From contig DOUV01000495.1 of NCBI GenBank assembly GCA_003520455.1, forward strand, positions 1-11,542: a stretch of DNA of 11,542 nucleotides, read 5' to 3'. This document shows positions 1 to 6,744 of the stretch, piece by piece (within the stretch, counting starts at the first letter, position 1; each line of letters starts with the position of its first letter). Source of the stretch: Chloroflexota bacterium (GTDB lineage: Bacteria; Chloroflexota; Anaerolineae; Ardenticatenales; Ardenticatenaceae). A model generated the notes under the pieces. That model was not told where the DNA came from, searched no databases, and saw only the letters and a list, made by a program, of their open reading frames with translations. The translations under genes and the position numbers were made by a program.

Positions 1-98
1 CGGCCTGCGCGGATGGGCTCGGCGTGGGTCGGGACCGAGGCGCCGGCCGCCAGATCCGTGAGCGACGCCTGGTTGCCAACGACTGAGGCCGCCGACAT
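1..98 (-). CDS. Possible 5' end of an unidentified gene running off the left edge
   Basis: Reading the minus strand from an ATG at 98 gives 32 complete open codons to the window edge (begins MSAASVVGNQASLTDLAAG). Third codon positions are overwhelmingly G or C, as in the real genes here, which is the main argument for coding. The ATG lies 68 nt beyond the stop of the aldehyde dehydrogenase on the same strand, so it could be the next gene of that transcript. There is no good Shine-Dalgarno: the upstream stretch is A-rich (GAAGAACAAGAACGTACG). The frame is open upstream to a TGA but offers no other start. Too little protein is visible to name a family. A chance open frame in GC-rich DNA is the alternative. 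Confidence 0.35.
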   Translation of the reverse strand, partial: MSAASVVGNQASLTDLAAGASVPTHAEPIRAG

Positions 99-166
99 CC
101 GCGTACGTTCTTGTTCTTCGCTGAGTTCGCCGTTTCAGTCGACACGAGTCCGATGGCCTTGACAGG

Positions 167-1699
167 CTACTCGTCACCGAACTGGATTCCTTGGGCCAGG
201 GGCAGTTGCGATGACCAGTTGATGGTGCAGGTCTGCCGGCGCATGTACCCTTTCCAGGCATCGGAACCGGATTCGCGGCCGCCGCCCGTTTCTTTCTCGC
301 CGCCAAATGCCCCCCCGATTTCGGCACCGCTGGTCCCGATATTGACATTCGCAATCCCGCAATCAGAACCGGCCGCCGAGAGAAACTGTTCCGCTTTGAG
401 CAGGTTGGTCGTGAAGATGGCGCTGGAAAGACCCTGCGGAACGCCGTTGTGGATCGCAATGGCTTCGTCCAGGGTTTCGTACGTCATCAAGTACAGAATC
501 GGTGCGAAGGTCTCCTCACAGACGAGCGGCGTCTGCCGGGGCATCTTGACGATGGTGGGCTCGACGAAATTGGGGCCCTTCTCGGGCAGCCGGTGCCCGC
601 CGGAGAGGATCTCGCCGCCCTGCGCCCGGGCGACCTCTAGCGCTCTCAGCATGTTTTCTACCGCCGCTTCGTCCACCAGCGGTCCCATCAAGATGCCATC
701 CTCGAGGGGATCGCCGATCGTGACCTGCCGGTAGGCGCGTATCAGACGCCCGGTGAGCTCACCCGCGATATCCTTGTGCATGATGATGCGGCGGGTCGTG
801 GTGCAGCGCTGGCCGGTGGTGCCCACGGCCCCGAACAGGATCGCTCTCACCGCCAGCTCGAGGTTCGCATCTTCGGTCACGATGATGCCATTGTTGCCGC
901 CCAACTCGAGGATCGTGCGACCCAGCCGGCGGGCAACCGTCTCGGCCACGTGCCGGCCCATCCTCACCGAACCGGTGAAGCTAATGAGCGGGATGCGATG
1001 GTCGTTGAGCATCCGTTCGCCGACCTCACGGCCCTTGCCGATCGCCAGGTTGAACACGCCCTCCAGCCCGTGGTCGGCTGCCACTTGATTGGTGATATGC
1101 TGGACCGCAACCGCGGCCAGCGGCGTGTTGGACGAAGGCTTCCAGATCATCGTATCGCCGCAGACAGCGGCGATGGCGGCGTTCCAGGACCAGACGGCGA
1201 CGGGGAAGTTGAACGCTGTGATAATCCCCACCGGGCCCAGGGGATGCCACTGTTCGTACATTCGGTGGGCCGGACGTTCGGATTGGATGGTGAGGCCGTA
1301 CAACTGGCGCGAGAGCCCGACCGCGAAGTCGCAGATGTCGATCATCTCCTGGACCTCGCCCACGGCCTCAGCTTTGATTTTCCCCATTTCCAGGGCTACC
1401 AGTTCGCCCAGCGGCGCTTTCAATTCACGGAGGGCGTCCGCGAGGTCGCGAACCACCAGGCCGCGCTTCGGGGCCGGCACGGTGCGCCAGCGTTGAAACG
1501 TGTCGGCTGCTGTGCCGACCACCGCCTCGTAGGCAGTTTCCGTGACCTGCAGGACGCTCGCGATCCGCTCACCGGTCGCCGGGTTGTACGACATCAGCTC
1601 CGTGCCGTTTGGGTCTTCAATCCAGCGGCCCGGACCGGCGCAGGCCCCGGGATTCACGTCTTGAATGCAGAGCTTGTCCAACAAGGCTCGCACCTTCAT
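167..1699 (-). CDS. ALDH7-family aldehyde dehydrogenase (alpha-aminoadipic semialdehyde dehydrogenase-like)
   Basis: NAD(P)-dependent oxidation of an aldehyde to an acid in the cytoplasm. The closest family I recognise is ALDH7/antiquitin, which oxidises alpha-aminoadipic semialdehyde in lysine breakdown. The 510-residue product is normal length for the family. Visible motifs are the NAD-binding core with the FNFPVAVW and WKPSSNTPLAA segments, FTGS, ELGGNN carrying the general-base Glu265, and TTGQRCTTTRR carrying the nucleophile Cys299. The C-terminal EIGGAFGGEKETGGGRESG signature is characteristic of ALDH7. The start is the ATG at 1699, preceded by a perfect AGGAGG 7 nt away; an upstream in-frame TTG at 1717 has no such site. 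The substrate is inferred from family: ALDH7 members also oxidise betaine aldehyde and other semialdehydes. A partial gene may follow on the same strand. It has no obvious link to the glycan genes. Confidence 0.93.
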   Translation of the reverse strand: MKVRALLDKLCIQDVNPGACAGPGRWIEDPNGTELMSYNPATGERIASVLQVTETAYEAVVGTAADTFQRWRTVPAPKRGLVVRDLADALRELKAPLGELVALEMGKIKAEAVGEVQEMIDICDFAVGLSRQLYGLTIQSERPAHRMYEQWHPLGPVGIITAFNFPVAVWSWNAAIAAVCGDTMIWKPSSNTPLAAVAVQHITNQVAADHGLEGVFNLAIGKGREVGERMLNDHRIPLISFTGSVRMGRHVAETVARRLGRTILELGGNNGIIVTEDANLELAVRAILFGAVGTTGQRCTTTRRIIMHKDIAGELTGRLIRAYRQVTIGDPLEDGILMGPLVDEAAVENMLRALEVARAQGGEILSGGHRLPEKGPNFVEPTIVKMPRQTPLVCEETFAPILYLMTYETLDEAIAIHNGVPQGLSSAIFTTNLLKAEQFLSAAGSDCGIANVNIGTSGAEIGGAFGGEKETGGGRESGSDAWKGYMRRQTCTINWSSQLPLAQGIQFGDE

Positions 1700-1706
1700 T
1701 GTTATT

Positions 1707-1712
1707 CCTCCT
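1707..1712 (-). promoter_or_regulatory. Ribosome binding site of the aldehyde dehydrogenase
   Basis: On the minus strand this reads AGGAGG, a full match to the anti-Shine-Dalgarno core, 7 nt before the ATG at 1699. It fixes the start there rather than at the upstream TTG (1717), which lies beyond the site. Confidence 0.85.
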
Positions 1713-1874
1713 CTCAAAGGGAGAGCGACACGACGAACAGCTTCAAGTCCTCACCGACCCGGGCCACATCCTCCAGGTGCCAGGCGGCTTCAATCGTCTG
1801 ATCCTGGGGGCGCGGCGCAGGGTACTTGCTATCCTGGCGTGGAACCTGGCGATGCGCCGTCGCTGACCTTATAA

Positions 1875-1903
1875 AGTATATTCCAAATCATCGGATCCTT
1901 CAG
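1875..1903 (-). promoter_or_regulatory. Candidate sigma-70-type promoter for the aldehyde dehydrogenase
   Basis: On the minus strand a -10 hexamer TATACT (5 of 6 consensus) sits in the only AT-rich island of this spacer. It is preceded, after 17 nt, by CTGAAG (3 of 6 match to TTGACA). Transcription would begin near 1868 and give an untranslated leader of about 168 nt. The -35 match is weak, so the assignment rests mainly on the -10, the spacing and the local base composition. Confidence 0.35.
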
Positions 1904-2090
1904 CTTCTCGTTCACCGGATGGCTCGCCGCTCGTGGCGACACGTTGCCACCCTGCAGTCAAGCTGCTCTCCCCCCACCGGGGCGTGCCGGTCGCCGGCTG
2001 GAGGAGAGCCAACCGGTGATCACGAGGCACGCCGATATGCCTTGCGGCACCGAAACGCCCCAGGCCCGCAGGCGGCCCGGATTCTCACGC

Positions 2091-2747
2091 TCACCCCGCG
2101 GTCCCCCCCGGTTTTGTCGCGACGTACAGACGAACACTTCCCCAGCCGCCGACCGTGCGGTCGGTGTACGGCAATCCAAATTCCTGGAAGAGCGCGTCCA
2201 TATCGCGCAGAATGTCCCCACCTCGCGCCCACGCTTTGGCTATCGCCATCCCGCGCCAGTTGCCGTCCGCGGGAAAGTTGATGTCAATCATCACGAGCCG
2301 GCCGCCAGGCTTGAGGACGCGCCGCATTTCGGAGAGAGCCTGATGGGCGTCGGGATAGCCAGTGAAGGCCATGGTATTCAGCACGGAATCAAAAGCTGCT
2401 GAGCCAAAGGGGAGCGCCTCCACCTGCCCGACGAGGAGCCGCGCCGTGAGTCTGTGTTGGACTACATTGCGCCGGGCAATTTCGGCCATGCGCCGGTTGT
2501 AATCGAGGCCATAGGCATCAAAGGGGTGCGCATACTGTGTCAACAGGTACCCGGTACCAAAGGATACCTCCAACACGCGCGGGCCGCGCAAGGCGGGCAG
2601 GGCCGGCGCAATCCAATTCCGCCACAGTGGCAGCCATTTGACCAACCGATCATAAAGAGTGGCGAACCGAGTGTAGAAGGCGTCGAACGCCTCGGTGTAC
2701 AGCCGCTTGTTCTCCGGTTCCGACGAATACGGGTAGTTCGTGGGCAT
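2091..2747 (-). CDS. Class I SAM-dependent methyltransferase (Methyltransf_11-like)
   Basis: Transfers a methyl group from S-adenosylmethionine to an unknown acceptor; cytoplasmic, with no signal peptide or membrane helix. The 218-residue product has a Rossmann-like fold. Motif I is VLEVSFGTGYL (Glu60, Gly64, Gly66), the acidic residue contacting the SAM ribose is probably Asp82 in GLDYN, the motif II/post-I region is ALPFGSAAFDSVLNTMAF around 111-128, and the UbiE/COQ5-type MRRVLKPGGRLVMIDI follows at 141-156. The start is the ATG at 2747, with GGAGG 5 nt upstream; a longer GTG-initiated form adds 12 residues but would put this RBS inside the coding region. It is transcribed away from the glycan genes from its own strong promoter. 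Quinone, arsenite, lipid and small-molecule methyltransferases share this architecture, so the substrate cannot be read from sequence. Confidence 0.9.
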   Translation of the reverse strand: MPTNYPYSSEPENKRLYTEAFDAFYTRFATLYDRLVKWLPLWRNWIAPALPALRGPRVLEVSFGTGYLLTQYAHPFDAYGLDYNRRMAEIARRNVVQHRLTARLLVGQVEALPFGSAAFDSVLNTMAFTGYPDAHQALSEMRRVLKPGGRLVMIDINFPADGNWRGMAIAKAWARGGDILRDMDALFQEFGLPYTDRTVGGWGSVRLYVATKPGGTAG

Positions 2748-2752
2748 CGGGT

Positions 2753-2757
2753 CCTCC
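2753..2757 (-). promoter_or_regulatory. Ribosome binding site of the methyltransferase
   Basis: GGAGG on the minus strand, 5 nt before the ATG at 2747. It decides between this start and the upstream GTG. Confidence 0.75.
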
Positions 2758-2855
2758 ACTCCCAAACGGCTTGACGAGGTCACCCTCAGCTGTGGAAGCG
2801 ACAGTGGTGCTTCTGTATGGCGCAGCGGCGGATGGAGCCGGGGTGGGTATTCTCA

Positions 2856-2884
2856 ATTGTAGGGTGGCGCCGGAAAAGTGTAAA
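2856..2884 (-). promoter_or_regulatory. Strong sigma-70-type promoter for the methyltransferase
   Basis: On the minus strand the -35 hexamer is TTTACA (5 of 6), the spacer is exactly 17 nt, and the -10 hexamer is TACAAT (5 of 6). The start of transcription would be near 2849, leaving a leader of about 100 nt before the ATG at 2747. This is the best promoter match in the window. Confidence 0.65.
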
Positions 2885-3016
2885 GCGTGCGAGCGAGTCG
2901 GGTGCTTCCCAGCGCTGACCTTGTTGGCGGATGCGTGGACCGTCTCGGCGAGCGGAGACGGGTGCCGGCTGAAAGTACCGGCCGGCTGGTGCGGAGGGCG
3001 GCCAGGCCCGCGTCCA

Positions 3017-3034
3017 ATTGTGCAATCGCACAAT
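3017..3034. promoter_or_regulatory. Perfect 7-bp inverted repeat, candidate operator
   Basis: ATTGTGCAATCGCACAAT: two perfect 7-bp arms around a 4-nt centre. Symmetry, length and position between divergent genes suit a dimeric repressor or activator site. It lies about 133 bp upstream of the methyltransferase -35 and about 197 bp upstream of the first glycosyltransferase. No regulator gene is visible nearby. An RNA hairpin is the alternative, but no T tract follows on either strand. Confidence 0.45.
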
Positions 3035-3058
3035 CTCGGCGCCTGCCGAGCGGAGAAG

Positions 3059-3078
3059 CATTGGGCAAATGCCCGATG
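3059..3078. promoter_or_regulatory. Interrupted 20-bp dyad, candidate second operator
   Basis: CATTGGGCAAATGCCCGATG: the arms are CAT-n-GGGCA and TGCCC-n-ATG around a central AA, so 8 of 10 pairs match. It lies 24 bp after the first dyad and just upstream of the ATATAGA patch. The sequence differs from the first dyad, so the two would bind different proteins if both are operators. Confidence 0.35.
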
Positions 3079-3230
3079 TTCTTCTTCTTCTGGGTAGTTA
3101 CCATATAGACTGAGGACGCCGTGCTCGCCGTACAGACGGGTCTGAAGCGAGGCGCGGCGGGGGACGGGCACCGGCACGGGTGTTCCAGGTGGCGAATATT
3201 CTCATCTGATTGCTGACGGAGCGAGACGCG

Positions 3231-4223
3231 ATGCGACGGCTCAATATCCTGATCTGGCATATCCACGGCAGCTATCTCAATACGCTTGCCCGCATTGACC
3301 ACAACTGGTACCTGCCGGTCAAATCCGGCCGGCCGGAGGGCTATGGTGGCCGCGGCCCAACCTTCGACCTGCCGGACTCTGTCCGCGAGGTGCCCGCCGA
3401 ACGCGTCCGCGCGTTAGACCTTGATCTGATCATCTACCAGACGCCGAAGAACTACTTCGAGGACCAGTTCGAGATCTTGAGCGCGGAGCAGCGCCGGTCG
3501 CCGAAGATTTACCTGGAGCACAACACCCCCAGGCCGCATCCGACCGATACGAAGCATCCGGTGGAGGACCCGGACGTTCTGCTGGTCCACGTCACCCACT
3601 ACAACCGCCTGATGTGGGACAACGGCTGCACGCCCACGGTGGTGATCGAGCACAGTGTCGCGATCGATCCCTCGATCCGATACCGCGGTCAGATTGACCG
3701 CGGCATCACAGTTGTCAACGGGATCCAAAAGCGACCCCGGATTGCTGGGTATGACCTCTTCCTGAAGGCTCGAGAGCGGGTGCCGCTCGACGCCGCCGGC
3801 ATGGGGACCGAGGCCTTTGGCGGCCTGGGGGATATTCCCTATCGTGACCTGCACCGCCAGGTTGCGGACTACCGCTTCTTGTTCAGCCCGATCCGGTACA
3901 CCAGCCTGCCGCTGGCCGTGATCGAGGCGCTGACGATCGGGATGCCGGTGGTTGCTCTGGCAACGACCGAACTCCCAACCGTCATCGAGAACGGTGAGAC
4001 GGGCTACGTCTCCTGTAACCTCGATGAGTTGATCGATCGGATGCACCGTCTGCTTGCCGACCCGGCGGAGGCTCGCCGGCTCGGCACAAATGCGCGCACC
4101 GTCGCCCGCGAGCGCTTCGGCCTCGACCGGTTTATCCGCGATTGGAACGAGGCATTCGCGATGGTTACAGGCAAGAAGGATATCGCGCCGAGCCGTCAGC
4201 TAGCAGGGAGCCAGTCGCAGTGA
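3231..4223 (+). CDS. GT-B-fold glycosyltransferase with atypical donor-site motif
   Basis: Probable sugar transferase in surface-glycan assembly; cytoplasmic, with no membrane segment. The 330-residue product resembles GT4/GT1-type enzymes mainly in its C-terminal half: FSPIRYTSLPLAVIEALTIG and MPVVALATTELPTVIENGETGYV around 218-265, then a leucine/arginine-rich helical tail with the usual RLGTNARTVARERFGLDRF ending. In GT4 enzymes this region carries E-x7-E; here the second Glu is present (Glu232) but the first position is Thr224. The N-terminal half, about 180 residues, is divergent and I do not recognise its acceptor domain. The chosen start is the ATG at 3231, with GGAG 9 nt upstream; a TTG at 3210 in frame is less likely. 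First gene of the plus-strand run, 69 nt before the next. Confidence 0.82.
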   Translation: MRRLNILIWHIHGSYLNTLARIDHNWYLPVKSGRPEGYGGRGPTFDLPDSVREVPAERVRALDLDLIIYQTPKNYFEDQFEILSAEQRRSPKIYLEHNTPRPHPTDTKHPVEDPDVLLVHVTHYNRLMWDNGCTPTVVIEHSVAIDPSIRYRGQIDRGITVVNGIQKRPRIAGYDLFLKARERVPLDAAGMGTEAFGGLGDIPYRDLHRQVADYRFLFSPIRYTSLPLAVIEALTIGMPVVALATTELPTVIENGETGYVSCNLDELIDRMHRLLADPAEARRLGTNARTVARERFGLDRFIRDWNEAFAMVTGKKDIAPSRQLAGSQSQ

Positions 4224-4292
4224 CCAGGCGTTGCCCCCGCGACTCGTTCCCGGCCAGGTGGTACCTGATGGCCGGCAAAAAGGCCAGATACG

Positions 4293-5714
4293 ATGACACA
4301 TAGTTTCCGAATTGCATTTCTCAGTGAACATGCCAGCCCCGTCGCACTCTTGGGGAGCGAGGATGCCGGCGGGCAGAACGTTTACGTGGACGAGGTGACC
4401 CGGACGCTCGGCCGCTTCGGCTACGCCGTCGATATCTTCACCCGCCGCGACAGCCTGGATGCGCCCGAGATCATCGACTGGGCCCCGGGCGTCCGGGTCG
4501 TGAACCTGAGTGCAGGGCCACCCCGGTTTCTCCTCAAGGATCAGCTCTGGCCGTTGATGCCCACGTTTCGGACGGCATTCCTCCGCTTCATGATGCGCGA
4601 CGGCGCTCGCTACGACCTGATTCACGGGAACTTCTGGATGTCCGGCTGGGTTGCGGTCGAGCTGCAGCGCCGGCTCAGGATTCCGGCCGTTCAAATCTTC
4701 CACGCCATGGGCCTGACCAAACGGCGTCATCAGGGCGAGGCCGACACCAGTCCGGAGGTCCGGATCGAGATCGAGATGGGGATCGTCCGAGCGGTGACGC
4801 GGCTGATCGCCCAGTGTCCGAGCGAGCGTGCTGAGTTAATCGAGGACTACGGCGCCGATCCGGAGGAGGTCGAGGTGATCCCATCGGGGGTCAACATCGA
4901 GCGATTTCGGCCGGTGCCGCGCGATGAGGCCCGGCGTCGAGTCGGGCTGGACCTGGACGAGCCGGTGATCGTCTACGTCGGGAGAATGCTGCCGCGGAAG
5001 GATGTTCGCAATGTTGTCCGGGCGCTCGCGATTCTGACGCGGCGATACGATGAGGGGCAAGCGCTGCCGCGGTTGCTACTGGTCGGTGGGGAGACTGCAG
5101 AGCCCGACCCGGTCGCCACGCCTGAGATCGGCGAGTTGCAGCGGCTGGCGGTCGAACTCGGCGTGGCGGACCGCGTCTGCTTCGCAGGCAAGCGGCTGCC
5201 GCTTGTGCTGCGCGACTTCTACAGCGCCGGCGACTCGAACTGGCGACAGGCCGGTTCGGCCTCGATGACGCCGCTTGTGCTGCGCGACTTCTACAGCGCC
5301 GGCGACGTTGCGGTGACGACGCCCTGGTACGAGCCCTTCGGCCTTACACCCCTGGAGGCGATGGCCTGCGGTCGGCCCGTGATCGGCTCGGCGGTTGGGG
5401 GGATCACCTTCACCGTCGAGGATGGCGTGACCGGTTTTCACGTGCCTCCCCGCACTCCTGAGGTGCTCGCCGATCGCCTGCACGAACTCCTCACCCAGCC
5501 GGAGCTGCGTGCGGAGATGGGGCGGGCCGCCCGGGCGCGGGTGGAGCGCAAGTTCACCTGGCCGATGGTCGCGCAGCACACAGCCATGCTCTACGAGGCG
5601 CTTCTGGCGTCCAATGGCCCTTCAGCCACTGCGACGGCCGGCCGAGTCCGGCGTCTCCCGGTGGTGCCGAGGAAGCGTGTGTCCATTGTCCGCCCGCGAA
5701 CCGCTGATAGCTGA
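4293..5714 (+). CDS. GT4-family glycosyltransferase carrying a 24-residue internal insertion
   Basis: Retaining GT-B glycosyltransferase using a nucleotide-sugar donor, 473 residues. The N-terminal AGGQNVYVDE (25-34) is the glycine-rich loop typical of the sucrose-phosphate synthase/MshA-like branch of GT4. The linker VIPSGVNIERFRP marks the start of the donor domain. GRMLPRKDVRNVVRAL carries the phosphate-binding Arg/Lys, and YEPFGLTPLEAMACG holds E-x7-E (Glu347, Glu355). All catalytic-domain landmarks are intact. Residues 303-314 and 327-338 are identical (PLVLRDFYSAGD), because 72 bp have been added in frame; removing one unit restores a textbook GT4 sequence. The insertion falls shortly before the donor-binding Glu, so activity may be altered. 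The C-terminal tail after about 440 is low-complexity and basic. The RBS is modest (AAAAAGG). Next gene starts 49 nt downstream. Confidence 0.9.
   Translation: MTHSFRIAFLSEHASPVALLGSEDAGGQNVYVDEVTRTLGRFGYAVDIFTRRDSLDAPEIIDWAPGVRVVNLSAGPPRFLLKDQLWPLMPTFRTAFLRFMMRDGARYDLIHGNFWMSGWVAVELQRRLRIPAVQIFHAMGLTKRRHQGEADTSPEVRIEIEMGIVRAVTRLIAQCPSERAELIEDYGADPEEVEVIPSGVNIERFRPVPRDEARRRVGLDLDEPVIVYVGRMLPRKDVRNVVRALAILTRRYDEGQALPRLLLVGGETAEPDPVATPEIGELQRLAVELGVADRVCFAGKRLPLVLRDFYSAGDSNWRQAGSASMTPLVLRDFYSAGDVAVTTPWYEPFGLTPLEAMACGRPVIGSAVGGITFTVEDGVTGFHVPPRTPEVLADRLHELLTQPELRAEMGRAARARVERKFTWPMVAQHTAMLYEALLASNGPSATATAGRVRRLPVVPRKRVSIVRPRTADS
5198..5306 (+). repeat. 37-bp perfect direct repeat flanking a 35-bp hairpin-containing spacer
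   Basis: Copies at 5198-5234 and 5270-5306 are identical over 37 bp with different flanks on both sides. The period is 72 bp, a multiple of three, so the GT4 reading frame survives. The 35-bp spacer (5235-5269) is not a copy of either flank. It contains a perfect 6-bp inverted repeat, AGGCCG-GTT-CGGCCT (5248-5262). Origins could be replication slippage with template switching at the hairpin, or an assembly error. Confidence 0.9.
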
Positions 5715-5763
5715 AGATGCCACGTCCTTCAGGGGGTGTGACACCTGGAAGGGAGAACCGTCT

Positions 5764-6645
5764 GTGGCGCTGGTTGATGTCCTCATTCCAACCTGTGATC
5801 GCAAAACCGGCCTGGCCGTTGTGCTGACGAGCCTGCTCGGCCAGACCTTCAAGGATTTCGACGTGATCATCTCCGATCAGACCGAGGGCGAGGCGGCCTC
5901 CTTCGAGAGCCTCGAGACCCAGACGCTCATCCGGGCTCTGGAGTGGCACGGCCACCGCGTGACCGTGCATCGGCACCTGCCGCGGCGAGGCATGGCCGAA
6001 CAACGGCAGTTTCTCCTCGAGCAGAGCCGGGCATCCTACGTTCACTACCTCGACGACGACGTTCTGCTCGATCCGCCGGTGATGGAGCGGATGCTCGCGG
6101 TGCTTCGGGTCGAGGGATGCGGCTTCGTGGGATGCGCGGCGACGGGTCTCGAGTATCTGGGCGACGTTCGGCCCCACCAGCAGCACATCGAGCTGTGGGA
6201 AGGACCGGTGCGACCAGAGCTATTCGAGCCGGACACTGTCCCATGGGAGCGCCACATGATCAACAACGCCGCGAACCCGCTCCACCTCGAGCAACGGCTG
6301 GCTCCAAACGGCCGGGCGGTGCGTTACAAAGTCGCCTGGGTCGGGGGGGCCAATGTCCTCTATGATCGCGCCAAACTGCTCAGTGTCGGCGGCTTTTCCT
6401 GGTGGCGCCGCCTGCCGTGCGAGCATGCCGGGGAAGAGGTTGTTGTCCAATTTCTGCTCATCCGCAAGTACGGTGGCTGCGGCATTCTTCCGAGCGGTAC
6501 CTACCACCTCGGCCTGCGGACCCAGGTCGAGGACCGAAGGCGCAACGCCACCGAGTTATTTGGCGAGCTGATCCGGGAATTCAACGTCCATCCCGGTGAG
6601 CCGGTCGAGCCACTTGCAACGGCGCCGGCTCTTGCCGGGAGGTGA
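5764..6645 (+). CDS. GT2-family glycosyltransferase
   Basis: Inverting GT-A-fold sugar transferase, 293 residues, cytoplasmic. It opens with the family signature VDVLIPTCDR followed by LTSLLGQTFKDFDVIISDQ. The metal- and donor-binding acidic motif is LDDD (Asp97-Asp99) in YVHYLDDDVLLDP. The C-terminal part, WVGGANVLYDRAKLLSVGGF, then GEEVVVQFLLIRKYGG, resembles the acceptor-side GGxxF and ED-type motifs of GT2 enzymes. The start is the GTG at 5764, with AAGGGAG 8 nt upstream; the frame is open further upstream, but that stretch overlaps the end of the GT4 gene in a different frame and reads as its shadow. A small dyad, GGTGTGACACC (5735-5745), lies in the short gap. Acceptor and sugar unknown; by context it extends the same glycan as its neighbours. 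Confidence 0.88.
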   Translation: MALVDVLIPTCDRKTGLAVVLTSLLGQTFKDFDVIISDQTEGEAASFESLETQTLIRALEWHGHRVTVHRHLPRRGMAEQRQFLLEQSRASYVHYLDDDVLLDPPVMERMLAVLRVEGCGFVGCAATGLEYLGDVRPHQQHIELWEGPVRPELFEPDTVPWERHMINNAANPLHLEQRLAPNGRAVRYKVAWVGGANVLYDRAKLLSVGGFSWWRRLPCEHAGEEVVVQFLLIRKYGGCGILPSGTYHLGLRTQVEDRRRNATELFGELIREFNVHPGEPVEPLATAPALAGR

Positions 6646-6744
6646 GATCGGAGATGAACGGCCACTATCCAGTCCGACCGGGCCGGCCGGGAATCCCGAT
6701 CTCTCGGCTCGAATCGCTCGTCTTCAAGGAGGAGATCCGCGGCT

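Larger units (their letters stand above)
1700..2090. other. Intergenic region between methyltransferase and aldehyde dehydrogenase
   Basis: A 391-bp spacer between two minus-strand genes. It contains the RBS of the dehydrogenase, an AT-rich island near 1868-1890 with a candidate promoter, and a GC-rich leader of about 165 nt between that promoter and the start codon. The leader repeats the pentamer CCTGG (plus-strand positions 1803, 1833 and 1845). I tried to match it to a T-box or lysine riboswitch and did not find their conserved elements. No strong intrinsic terminator is visible after the methyltransferase; a small GCAA-loop hairpin near 2040-2052 has only four pairs and no T tract. Confidence 0.5.
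2748..3230. other. Divergent intergenic region between methyltransferase and the glycan operon
   Basis: A 483-bp gene-free region. It holds the minus-strand promoter for the methyltransferase (2856-2884), two inverted repeats (3017-3034 and 3059-3078), four tandem TTC triplets (about 3080-3091), an AT-rich patch ATATAGA near 3103-3109 that could serve as a poor plus-strand -10, and an 8-bp palindrome GAATATTC (3194-3201) just upstream of the first glycosyltransferase. Open frames of about 90-175 codons cross it on both strands but have no recognisable protein features. I could not find a convincing -35 for the plus-strand operon. Confidence 0.55.

Noticed and set aside
776..1801. 341-codon open frame on the plus strand
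   Set aside because: It lies antisense to the aldehyde dehydrogenase, whose motifs and RBS are unmistakable. Its protein is low-complexity and resembles no family.
1803..1865. T-box or riboswitch resemblance in the ALDH7 leader (GTGGAACC-like string)
   Set aside because: The match is on the plus strand, opposite to the gene, and lacks the other conserved elements.
2771..3097. 108-codon plus-strand frame in the divergent region
   Set aside because: No RBS, no recognisable motif, and it runs through the methyltransferase promoter and both palindromes.
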